A stretch of DNA of 38,824 nucleotides from an uncultured Actinomycetes bacterium. Lineage in GTDB: Bacteria > Actinomycetota > Acidimicrobiia > Acidimicrobiales > Ilumatobacteraceae. The stretch is from contig CALBSD010000033.1 in assembly GCA_937927625.1 (NCBI GenBank), positions 1 to 38,824 on the forward strand, given 5' to 3'. This document shows positions 22,014 through 28,829 of the stretch, piece after piece. Both the position numbers and the translations under genes were made by a program. The first letter of the stretch is position 1; each line of letters starts with the position of its first letter. Under the pieces are notes generated by a model. That model ran no database searches, was not told where the DNA came from, and saw only the letters and a list, made by a program, of their open reading frames with translations.

Positions 22014-22814
22014 ATGAACGCATACGAAACATTCTCTGCGCTCGTTCGTGACAACTCACCTGTTGCACTTGCCACCATCATCGAAGGTCCGAATGTTGGT
22101 GCAATTCTTGTTGTGACACCAGAGGGTGTTGTTGGTGGTTCGCTGGGTAATGCCGACATTGACCGCGTGGTCTCACGCGACACGATGGGCGAACTTGAAG
22201 CAGGTCGCACGATTGTTCGTCACTATGGTCCTGAAGGTCAATCCACACCAGAAGACCTCATTGATACCGACACCGTGCGCGTGTTCATTGAAAGCTTCTC
22301 GCCACCACCACTGATGTGGATCTTCGGTGCCGTTGATTTCACCGCAGCACTTGCACGAGTTGCAAAGATTCTCGGCTATCACGTCACGGTCTGCGACGCG
22401 CGCGAAATTTTCGCAACACGTCGCCGCTTCCCGATGGCTGATGAAGTTCGCGTGACATGGCCAACACCAATGTTTGAAGAACGCGGTGCACGTCTCACAC
22501 AACGCGATGCTGTATGCATCCTCACGCATGATCCGAAGTTTGATGTTCCAGCAATTGCCGGCGCTCTCGCCACCAAGGTGGGCTACATCGGCGTCATGGG
22601 TAGTCGTAAGACTCACGCAAAGCGTCTGGAACGCCTTGCAGATGTCGGCATCACTGCACCAGAAGAATTAGCCCGTGTTCATTCACCCATTGGGCTTGAC
22701 CTGGGTGGTCGCACTCCAGAGGAAACTGCCATCTCCATCGTTGGCGAAATCATTTCGTCACGCACCGGTCGTGAAGCACGATCGCTGGGAGCCACCGACG
22801 GCCCGATTCACTAA
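22014..22814 (+). CDS. XdhC family protein (molybdenum cofactor insertion)
   Basis: 266 residues. The N-terminal part (about 1-90) repeats an XdhC/CoxI-like domain (VALATIIEGPNVGAIL, GVVGGSLGNADIDRVV) in which the usual Cys of GGCVE is absent (GSLGNAD). The C-terminal part (about 100-250) is the Rossmann-like XdhC_C domain with MWIFGAVDFTAALARVAKIL, VCDAREIF, TRRRFP, ILTHDPKFD, YIGVMGSRKTHAKR and SPIGLDLGGRTPEETA. It is expected to carry molybdenum cofactor to CoxL. An ATG one base after the previous stop makes coupling likely. The gene ends before a strong hairpin. Confidence 0.92.
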   Translation: MNAYETFSALVRDNSPVALATIIEGPNVGAILVVTPEGVVGGSLGNADIDRVVSRDTMGELEAGRTIVRHYGPEGQSTPEDLIDTDTVRVFIESFSPPPLMWIFGAVDFTAALARVAKILGYHVTVCDAREIFATRRRFPMADEVRVTWPTPMFEERGARLTQRDAVCILTHDPKFDVPAIAGALATKVGYIGVMGSRKTHAKRLERLADVGITAPEELARVHSPIGLDLGGRTPEETAISIVGEIISSRTGREARSLGATDGPIH

Positions 22815-22825
22815 GTCGCACGTCT

Positions 22826-22851
22826 CGCCTGCCCGACAATTCGGGCAGGCG
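22826..22851. terminator. Bidirectional hairpin between xdhC and the NlpC/P60 gene
   Basis: Perfect 11-base-pair stem with a 4-base loop: left arm CGCCTGCCCGA, loop CAAT, right arm TCGGGCAGGCG. It fills the 39-base gap between two convergent genes. There is no T-tract on either side, but the place and strength suggest shared termination. Confidence 0.75.
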
Positions 22852-22853
22852 AA

Positions 22854-23543
22854 TTACAAGCGGTACGTTGCGATGTGGCTGGGGTTTGTCCACACCACGC
22901 GCAGAGCTTGTTCTTCCGACATCATCTTGAGACGAACAGTCTTGCGGTCGAATGGTGCGTGAATCATCGCGTTGCCAACTCCGAGGTACATCTGTACGTG
23001 TGTGTTTTCACCGACGATGTCACCAGCGATTGCATCTTTGCGTTCCACACGCATGTGTATATCCATTTGTGACAGTGCTTGACGTGGCAGGTCAACACCA
23101 GCAGTGCGCCACGAGTACCACATGAGTCCGGAACAATCCATGAACACGTACGGAGACTCTTTGCCTTCGAGGTATCGCACACCCAACTGGGTCAATGCTG
23201 CCAGTACTGCAATTTGGTGATCCCGCGGTGCACGTGTCCACGCCTTGTCGAGAGCGACTGGGTCAAGACCCATCTTTGCGGCCACTTCATCAGAGACAAC
23301 TTTGCGCGCTGTGAGATACAACGGGTCGGCAATGTTCTCCGAACGCTGGATGAAGTTCAGTGCCGTCATGGAATGTACCGAGATGGGATTGCGGTGCCGA
23401 ATGCGAGAACCTGGCATCGAGAGCGTGTCAATATTCGTGCCACCGCTTACACCGTGGGAGGCAACTGCAGCGATGGGCTGGGACACCACGACCACAACTG
23501 CAAGTGCAACAAGTGCACGGCGGGCGGTGGCGACGCGGAACAT
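22854..23543 (-). CDS. Secreted NlpC/P60 family peptidoglycan hydrolase
   Basis: 229 residues with an N-terminal signal peptide (hydrophobic about 8-24, Ala-rich cleavage region near 29). The C-terminal half (about 110-229) has the NlpC/P60 papain-like layout: catalytic Cys137 in FMDCSGLMWYSW, His182 in GENTHVQMYLG, and a third polar residue His195 in AMIHAP. It probably cuts peptide stems in the cell wall. It is on the opposite strand inside the cox cluster and has no obvious link to it. ATG at 23543 with TAGCCT seven bases upstream. Only 19 bases separate it from the divergent MocA-like gene. Confidence 0.88.
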   Translation of the reverse strand: MFRVATARRALVALAVVVVVSQPIAAVASHGVSGGTNIDTLSMPGSRIRHRNPISVHSMTALNFIQRSENIADPLYLTARKVVSDEVAAKMGLDPVALDKAWTRAPRDHQIAVLAALTQLGVRYLEGKESPYVFMDCSGLMWYSWRTAGVDLPRQALSQMDIHMRVERKDAIAGDIVGENTHVQMYLGVGNAMIHAPFDRKTVRLKMMSEEQALRVVWTNPSHIATYRL

Positions 23544-23550
23544 TTAAGGC

Positions 23551-23556
23551 AGGCTA
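23551..23556 (-). promoter_or_regulatory. Candidate -10 box for the NlpC/P60 gene (leaderless)
   Basis: TAGCCT on the minus strand ends seven bases before the ATG at 23543. The whole divergent gap is 19 bases, so the -35 region lies inside the neighbouring MocA-like gene. Confidence 0.55.
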
Positions 23557-23562
23557 TTACTT

Positions 23563-24141
23563 ATGTACCGCACCCGCCGAACGACTCTGGGGGTCCTTTT
23601 GGCCGCCGGTGCGGGGTCTCGCTTCACTGGCGCCGAACACAAGCTTCTTGCCCTCCTCAAAGGCGCCCCAATCGTCTCCTACGCCCTTTCCGCCATGGTT
23701 TCGGCTGGATTCGAGGCAAATATTGTCGTGACAGGCTCCGTCGCCCTGAACAGCGTTCTCGGCGATGTCACAGAGGTCCACAATGCTGACTGGGTAACGG
23801 GGCAACGCAGTTCCGTTCTCACTGCCATTTCCTACGCCCAAGCCCATGACTTCGAGTCCATCGTCATCGGTCTCGCCGACCAACCCTTCATCACCCCCGA
23901 AGCCTGGCAAGCAGTCGCCGAATCTGACTCCCCCATTGCCATCGCTACCTACGACGGTGCTCGAGGGAACCCGGTCAAGTTGTCATCAGCCGTCTGGGAC
24001 TTGTTCATCAACACAGTGGGCGACCCCGATGCAGGCGCGCGCACACTCATTCACCTGCACCCTGAACTGGTTCGGGAAGTAGCCTGCAAAGGCAATTCTG
24101 CAGACATTGACACCACGGAGGACCTTTCCAAATGGATCTGA
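23563..24141 (+). CDS. MocA-like molybdenum cofactor cytidylyltransferase
   Basis: 192-residue nucleotidyltransferase. The GT-A signature GVLLAAGAGSRF near residues 10-21, GLADQPFITPEAW at about 105-117, GARGNPVKLS, GDPDAGARTL and the terminal NSADIDTTEDL are those of MocA/MobA-like proteins that join CTP (or GTP) to Mo-molybdopterin. Next to xdhC and coxG it most likely makes molybdopterin cytosine dinucleotide, the form used by CoxL-type enzymes; this is inference from context. The ATG at 23563 is the first start; no normal -10 spacing is visible. Its end overlaps coxG by ten bases. Confidence 0.88.
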   Translation: MYRTRRTTLGVLLAAGAGSRFTGAEHKLLALLKGAPIVSYALSAMVSAGFEANIVVTGSVALNSVLGDVTEVHNADWVTGQRSSVLTAISYAQAHDFESIVIGLADQPFITPEAWQAVAESDSPIAIATYDGARGNPVKLSSAVWDLFINTVGDPDAGARTLIHLHPELVREVACKGNSADIDTTEDLSKWI

Positions 24142-24830
24142 ACCACGAATTCACCGTTGAAGTACCCGTGGACGATGCATGGCGCATCCTCACCGACGTT
24201 GAGCGCATCGCTCCATGCCTTCCTGGCGCACAGTTGCAAGAGATCGAAGGCGACACCTACCGCGGTGCAGTGAAGGTCAAAGTCGGCCCCATCCAGGCAC
24301 AGTTCAAAGGCCAGGCAAGTTTCGTTGAACGCGACGATGTTGCGCACAAGGCAGTTCTGAAGGGCGAAGGTCGCGACATCGGCGGCAAGGGCAATGCATC
24401 TGCGCTCATCACCGCAGAACTCACATCGTTGACAGCAACGTCCACCACCGTGAAGGTGAACACCGACCTCAGCATCACCGGCAAAGTGGCTCAATTTGGT
24501 CGCGGCGCAATGGCTGACATCTCCGACAAGCTTCTTGCACAGTTCGTTGTCAACCTCAACGCACTGATCGCTGCAGGCGATGTTGCACCCGCTGCACCAG
24601 CGCCAGCACCAGCGGAAGAAGTACCGGCAACTCCACTCGCTGAGTCTGCACCTGTTGCAGAAACTCCCGCTGCACCTGCTGCTCCAGCAGAGCCTGTCAT
24701 TCGCAAGATCGATGCACCAGAAGCTGAAGCACTCGACTTGTTGTCGATTAGCCGTGGCGTCATCGTGAAGCGTGCACTTCCAGTTGTTGCAGTCCTTGCC
24801 GCTGTTGTCATCTGGCTCATCGTTAAGTAA
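24132..24830 (+). CDS. coxG: CoxG-like SRPBCC protein with C-terminal membrane anchor
   Basis: 232 residues in three parts. Residues 1-150 are a CoxG/SRPBCC ligand-binding fold (FTVEVPVDDAWRILTDVERI, CLPGAQLQE, YRGAVKVKVGPIQAQFKG). Residues 150-195 are an Ala/Pro/Glu-rich flexible linker. Residues 212-231 are a single transmembrane helix near the C-terminus. CoxG is known to recruit CO dehydrogenase to the membrane, and recent work on the aerobic hydrogenase and CO dehydrogenase field points to a lipid or quinone-handling role for this family. Start overlaps the MocA-like gene. The TAA stop is three bases before DUF501, a junction that marks the end of the cox block. Confidence 0.9.
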   Translation: MDLNHEFTVEVPVDDAWRILTDVERIAPCLPGAQLQEIEGDTYRGAVKVKVGPIQAQFKGQASFVERDDVAHKAVLKGEGRDIGGKGNASALITAELTSLTATSTTVKVNTDLSITGKVAQFGRGAMADISDKLLAQFVVNLNALIAAGDVAPAAPAPAPAEEVPATPLAESAPVAETPAAPAAPAEPVIRKIDAPEAEALDLLSISRGVIVKRALPVVAVLAAVVIWLIVK

Positions 24831-24833
24831 TCA

Positions 24834-25322
24834 ATGCTGCTCAGCGGCGATGCACCTTCGGCCGACGATGTCGAAGCAGTCACTCGCTTGATCGGACGCG
24901 TTCCTCAAGGCGAGTTTCGCGTTGTCGTTCGTGCAGCGAATGGCGAACCTGTTGTGTTGCTCAACGCGCCGCTTTTAGAAGATGGCACACCAATGCCGAC
25001 TTTGTATTGGCTTGTGGGAAGTTCCGAGGTTCACGCAGTGAGCACATTGGAATCCGATGGTGCTGTTGACGAAGTGGAAGCATTAATTGGCCTTGAAGCA
25101 ATCGGTGCAATTCACGTTTCATATGGCACGCGTCGCGATGCTCTGATTCCCGCGTCTCACACTGGTCATCGCCCTAGCGGTGGTGTTGGCGGCACACGTC
25201 GCGGAGTGAAGTGTTTGCATGCACATCTTGCGCATTGGCTCGCCGGTGGCGACGATGCCGTAGGTGAATGGGTGGCTACACAACTTGATGCACGCGGCGC
25301 AACACGGGCAGCTCGCATATGA
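24834..25322 (+). CDS. DUF501 domain protein
   Basis: 162 residues, cytoplasmic, no signal or membrane segment. The sequence follows the DUF501 family: VTRLIGRVPQGEFRVVVR, PTLYWLVGSSEVHAVSTLES, RRDALIPASHTGHRPSGGVGG and GVKCLHAHLAHWLAGGDD. The His/Cys-containing CLHAHLAHWLAGG motif near residues 123-135 is striking and may bind metal. Function unknown. In actinobacteria this gene stands between the eno-linked FtsB gene and ppx, for example in Mycobacterium; here the upstream neighbour is coxG, three bases away. The ATG of ppx overlaps its stop (ATGA). Confidence 0.9.
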   Translation: MLLSGDAPSADDVEAVTRLIGRVPQGEFRVVVRAANGEPVVLLNAPLLEDGTPMPTLYWLVGSSEVHAVSTLESDGAVDEVEALIGLEAIGAIHVSYGTRRDALIPASHTGHRPSGGVGGTRRGVKCLHAHLAHWLAGGDDAVGEWVATQLDARGATRAARI

Positions 25323-26230
25323 GCGTCGCCGTTATTGATGTGGGGACCAATTCCACCAACTTGCTGGTGCAAAGCGACTCCGGTGCAGATCTTGCCCGTG
25401 TTGTCGCAACAACTCGACTCGGTGAAACACTGCAACATGATGGTCTTCTCAGTGATGCAGCCATTACTCGCACTGTCGACACCATCGCATCGCATATTGA
25501 AGTAGCTCGTTCACACGGCGTCACAAACATTGTGATTACTGGCACCGCAGCGTGCCGCCGCGCACACAACACACAGAAGTTCATCGATGCTGTTCATGCA
25601 CGCACCGCAATCACTATTGAAGTTCTCTCAGAAAAAGATGAAGCCACCTATGCATTTCGTGGTGCACTCACCGGCATGCCCGAAGTGCTTGCGCCACAAC
25701 TTGTCATTGACATCGGTGGTGGCAGCACGGAGTACACCGTGGGTGTGCTTGATGCCGAAATGTCGGCCAGCATTCCATTCGGCGCGGTGACAGGCACTGC
25801 TTCACACATTGAGACAGACCTCCCCCGCCCTGAAGACCTCACCAATCTCATCGGTGCTGTCTCTGATGAGCTGGAAGAAATTCAACGCACCATTCCTGCG
25901 TTGAACACTCCCGCGCGCGCTATCGGCATTGCCGGCACCATAGTCACCATCGCTGCGGTTGAAATTGGTCTCGCTACTTTTGATGATGCCGCATTGCATG
26001 GATTCGTCCTCACCCGCGATGCAGCAGAAGATGTTTTTCGCACACTCGCCACCGAGACGGCAGCGCAGCGTGTGCTGAACCCTGGCCTCTCTGCCGATCG
26101 TGCCGACATCATCGTTGCTGGCTGCTGCATCTTGGTCGCCACCATGCGTCGTTTGCGCCTCGATGAAATTGTTGTTTCCACGCGTTCCCTACTTGACGGG
26201 ATTGCGGCTCGTGAAAGACTGAATCCATGA
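25319..26230 (+). CDS. Ppx/GppA family phosphatase
   Basis: 303 residues of the ASKHA fold: AVIDVGTNSTNLLVQS at the N-terminus (phosphate-1 loop), LVIDIGGGSTEYTVG at about 129-143 (phosphate-2 loop), IGIAGTIVTIAAVEIG and a C-terminal RADIIVAGCCILVATMR. The short length without the C-terminal HD domain is typical of actinobacterial Ppx, which act on short polyphosphates or pppGpp. ATGA junctions on both sides link DUF501, ppx and the acetyltransferase in one operon. Confidence 0.94.
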   Translation: MSVAVIDVGTNSTNLLVQSDSGADLARVVATTRLGETLQHDGLLSDAAITRTVDTIASHIEVARSHGVTNIVITGTAACRRAHNTQKFIDAVHARTAITIEVLSEKDEATYAFRGALTGMPEVLAPQLVIDIGGGSTEYTVGVLDAEMSASIPFGAVTGTASHIETDLPRPEDLTNLIGAVSDELEEIQRTIPALNTPARAIGIAGTIVTIAAVEIGLATFDDAALHGFVLTRDAAEDVFRTLATETAAQRVLNPGLSADRADIIVAGCCILVATMRRLRLDEIVVSTRSLLDGIAARERLNP

Positions 26231-26853
26231 CCGCCATGCACCCTGCACGACCAAGCAGTGTTGGCTTGCGTCTCTATGGGCGTCGCCTGGTTTTGCGTCC
26301 GTTAGTTCCCCAAGATTTCAATGCCTGGAGCGAAGTGCGTCGCCGCAACGGTGAATGGCTCACAATGTGGGAGCCCCTTCGTCAACCACATCATCCAGAC
26401 CCAGAGACAAATCGTGAGGTCTTTGCAGCACGATGTGGATCACGTGACCGCGAGCGGTTGGCAGGTAGCCAATATGCGTTCGGAATTTTTGTTGATGGCG
26501 CATTCGCCGGCGAGATCAACTTGAACAACGTGGTGCGGGGTGCAATGCAGTCTGCAACAATCGGTTACTGGATTGACCGCGCTCGCGCTGGACGTTCACT
26601 GATGTCCGAGGCCATCGTTGTTCTCGCACAGTTCGCCTATGAAGAACTCAATCTTCATCGACTTGAAATCTGCATCATTCCGCGCAACAGCAACTCACGT
26701 CGCGTTGTCGAAAAACTCAACCTTCGCGAAGAAGGTGTGGCTTTACGTTTTCTCGAAATCAATGGCGCATGGGAAGACCACGTGCGCTACGGATTCACGA
26801 TTGAAGAGTGGAACGATCGCGGAGAACAGTTAGTGAAGGAATGGCTGGCTTAG
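26227..26853 (+). CDS. RimJ/RimL family GNAT acetyltransferase
   Basis: 208-residue GNAT protein. Motifs: LRLYGRRLVLRPLVPQDFNAW at the N-terminus, AFGIFVDGAFAGEINLNNV, TIGYWIDRARAGRSLMSEAI (acetyl-CoA loop R-x-x-G-x-S/A), LNLHRLEICIIPRNSNSRRV and EKLNLREEGVA. This matches RimJ-type N-alpha acetyltransferases of ribosomal or other proteins. Target unknown. Its TAG stop interlocks with the TAA of the convergent hypothetical in the tetranucleotide TTAG. Confidence 0.92.
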   Translation: MTAMHPARPSSVGLRLYGRRLVLRPLVPQDFNAWSEVRRRNGEWLTMWEPLRQPHHPDPETNREVFAARCGSRDRERLAGSQYAFGIFVDGAFAGEINLNNVVRGAMQSATIGYWIDRARAGRSLMSEAIVVLAQFAYEELNLHRLEICIIPRNSNSRRVVEKLNLREEGVALRFLEINGAWEDHVRYGFTIEEWNDRGEQLVKEWLA

Positions 26854-27158
26854 GCCAGCGCTCCCCACGCAGCTGCACGTGCACGACGCACTGCTTTACG
26901 CCGTTTCCAGTCTTTGGTCTTCCAATGCTTCAACGGCTGTCGACGGCTTTTTGCTTTGCCGATCTCAGCATCGTGATGATGCACTGGTTTCCACGCCATT
27001 CCAGGCTCAATGACATCCAGCGGTTCGGTGCCGTGTTGCACGGCCTCTACAGCTAGGTGCAACTCGCTGTTCACCCGATGCCGTTCATTGTGGGCATGAG
27101 CCCTCAAGTCGGCCCGCGGTGCTGGCGCGAGGTCCTGATTGCGGTGACGTTGACTCAT
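26850..27158 (-). CDS. Small basic hypothetical protein
   Basis: I do not recognise a family. 102 residues with a His/Arg-rich N-terminus (MSQRHRNQDLAPAPRADLRA), a middle with a few hydrophobic residues, and a very basic C-terminus rich in Lys, Arg and Trp (SRRQPLKHWKTKDWKRRK). No signal or membrane segment. Evidence that it is real: AAGGAGG lies six bases before the ATG, the best Shine-Dalgarno in the window, and the frame is open exactly between neighbours. The charge suggests RNA or DNA binding. Its leader contains two perfect inverted repeats. Confidence 0.7.
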   Translation of the reverse strand: MSQRHRNQDLAPAPRADLRAHAHNERHRVNSELHLAVEAVQHGTEPLDVIEPGMAWKPVHHHDAEIGKAKSRRQPLKHWKTKDWKRRKAVRRARAAAWGALA

Positions 27159-27172
27159 CGCCGCCTCCTTCC

Positions 27173-27188
27173 GGAGTCCGAGGACTCC
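27173..27188. repeat. Perfect inverted repeat in the leader of the basic hypothetical
   Basis: GGAGTCC-GA-GGACTCC lies just upstream of the AAGGAGG ribosome binding site (minus strand). As RNA it could form a hairpin next to that site. Confidence 0.5.
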
Positions 27189-27206
27189 AAAGTGGTTCCC
27201 TTAAAC

Positions 27207-27228
27207 GCAAGGTACTCCTCGACCTTGC
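27207..27228. repeat. Second inverted repeat upstream of the basic hypothetical
   Basis: GCAAGGT-ACTCCTCG-ACCTTGC, seven-base arms and eight-base loop, 49-70 bases before the ATG. Possible operator or leader hairpin. Confidence 0.45.
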
Positions 27229-27246
27229 ATTTGTGAAGCACTATTC

Positions 27247-27262
27247 GGGAGATTTTTCTCCC
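27247..27262. terminator. Possible terminator hairpin after the S8 protease gene
   Basis: GGGAGA-TTTT-TCTCCC lies 34 bases past the stop of the protease gene (minus strand). No T-tract follows on that strand. Confidence 0.4.
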
Positions 27263-27295
27263 TCAATTTCTGGTCTAAGGTGAGAGGTGATTGCG

Positions 27296-28774
27296 CTATC
27301 GCGAGACGCGAATACTGCGCACCACCGGTTCGGTTCCTTCAAAGGTTCGCAGACCAACTTTGCAAGTACCTGCGCGCAAGAAGCGCACTTGGCCCGCCAC
27401 GATTCTGCAGACAGATCGCGATGTGTTTGAGACATTCCACAACAATTGCAAGTCTCCACCGAACACGGCAACTGTTGTTGGAGTTGCGCGCATACCCACA
27501 CGTAAAGAGCGAACACGTGCTGTTGTGATTCGATGTGTTGCGATACCTTCGCCCAGCGCATTCTGCGCTTTCACCACCACTTGGTATGCATAACCGTTCT
27601 TCACATTGCTGAATCGAACTGCCGTCGTACCAGGCAAAACAGTTTTACGTTGCAAGACTTTTCCTTTACGCAACAACGACACAGTCGTGGCTGTGATGGG
27701 TGAACCTCCGTCACACGGAGCATTCCAACTGGCTAGAACTGAACCATTTTCGATGGTTGTTATTACATGCGATGGTTGGCCCGGCGTTGCAGGCGCAATC
27801 GGTGCTGTGTCAATGAACAACAAACGATTTGCTGTTGTTGGTCCGATTCCTGTGAGAGCACCGACAGTCGCGCGCGCAACAATCGTGTTTGAAATCTGAT
27901 CAGCACATAGACCCGGTTGCTGTTGTGCAAGTAGCGCTGCATACCCGGCAACCAAAGGTGACGCCATTGAGGTACCGATGTCGTAGTCATACGAAGTGGG
28001 TGACGTATACCAGGCGGACTGCACTTGACGCGTGCTGTTGCCTCCGGGCGCCAGCAGATCAATGCATGGCCCAAAGTTTGAGTACGTGGCAACGGCATCG
28101 GTGACCGTGCTTGCGCCAATCGTGAGCGCACGAGGAACATCGCCCGGAGCAATATCACATGCATTCAACGGATAGGCATTGTTATCACCATTTCCAGCGG
28201 CGACAGTAACGACGACTCCATCTTCAATGAGAGCAGTTACTTGCGTGTCGATTGATGTGCCGTTATCGCCAAGATCGACTCCCAAACTGAGGTTGACTAC
28301 TGCAGCAACACCAGATTTGTGATGTGAGCGAATCCACTTGAGTGCAGTCACAACATCTTCAACATTGCCGCCACCTTCACAGTCAAGAACTCGCACCGCA
28401 ATGATGCGCGCTTGCGTCGCAACACCCGTCGTTGTGCCAGCTGCCAATGCAGAGACGTGTGTTCCGTGTCCATCGCAATCTGATGTCGCAGGAGAAACGA
28501 CGGAGTCTCCTGCTCGGGTCGGCACATCAATGCCTGGAAGCACGCGACCCCCGAATTGTTCGTGTGTGGCCAAGACGCCAGAGTCGACGATGTAGATATC
28601 AATTCCTGCGCCGGTCAACGCACCCATTGACACATTGGAGTCCAATGGCAATCGCTGTTGATTGATGCGATCCAAATGCCAGGGACTAGGCAACGGTGCT
28701 GACGCAACGTTGCTAGCCGCGATAACAGGGAAAAGAAGTGCACCAGCAATCAGGGCACGACGAACTTTTCTCAC
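27296..28774 (-). CDS. Secreted subtilisin-like (S8, proteinase K type) protease with FN3 domain
   Basis: 492 residues. A signal peptide covers about 1-26. The S8 catalytic domain (about 30-325) has Asp64 in YIVDSGV, His103 in DGHGTHVSALAAG, the oxyanion Asn195 in AAGNGDNN and Ser269 in GTSMASPLVAG, so the triad is complete. It lacks a clear inhibitor I9 propeptide, which is unusual for the group. Residues about 335-425 form a fibronectin type III domain (PGQPSHVITTIENGSVLASW, NGYAYQVVVKAQNALG), and about 430-492 is a small Cys-containing C-terminal domain. Probably degrades external protein for nutrition. GTG start set by the signal peptide, with TAGCCT eight bases upstream. Confidence 0.94.
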   Translation of the reverse strand: MRKVRRALIAGALLFPVIAASNVASAPLPSPWHLDRINQQRLPLDSNVSMGALTGAGIDIYIVDSGVLATHEQFGGRVLPGIDVPTRAGDSVVSPATSDCDGHGTHVSALAAGTTTGVATQARIIAVRVLDCEGGGNVEDVVTALKWIRSHHKSGVAAVVNLSLGVDLGDNGTSIDTQVTALIEDGVVVTVAAGNGDNNAYPLNACDIAPGDVPRALTIGASTVTDAVATYSNFGPCIDLLAPGGNSTRQVQSAWYTSPTSYDYDIGTSMASPLVAGYAALLAQQQPGLCADQISNTIVARATVGALTGIGPTTANRLLFIDTAPIAPATPGQPSHVITTIENGSVLASWNAPCDGGSPITATTVSLLRKGKVLQRKTVLPGTTAVRFSNVKNGYAYQVVVKAQNALGEGIATHRITTARVRSLRVGMRATPTTVAVFGGDLQLLWNVSNTSRSVCRIVAGQVRFLRAGTCKVGLRTFEGTEPVVRSIRVSR

Positions 28775-28782
28775 ACCAGTAA

Positions 28783-28788
28783 AGGCTA
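28783..28788 (-). promoter_or_regulatory. Candidate -10 box for the S8 protease gene (leaderless)
   Basis: TAGCCT on the minus strand ends eight bases before the GTG at 28774. Confidence 0.5.
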
Positions 28789-28829
28789 ACTGCAGGTATC
28801 TCGAGAGTTCTGAAAATTCAGAGGAGGTA

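Noticed and set aside
24595..24700. Repetitive GCACCAGC-like stretch within coxG as a DNA repeat
   Set aside because: It is the Ala/Pro linker of the protein, with imperfect units explained by codon choice.
28809..28822. TCTGAA-AA-TTCAGA as a terminator of the minus-strand crotonase
   Set aside because: The stem is short and AT-rich, with no T-tract; it may be chance.
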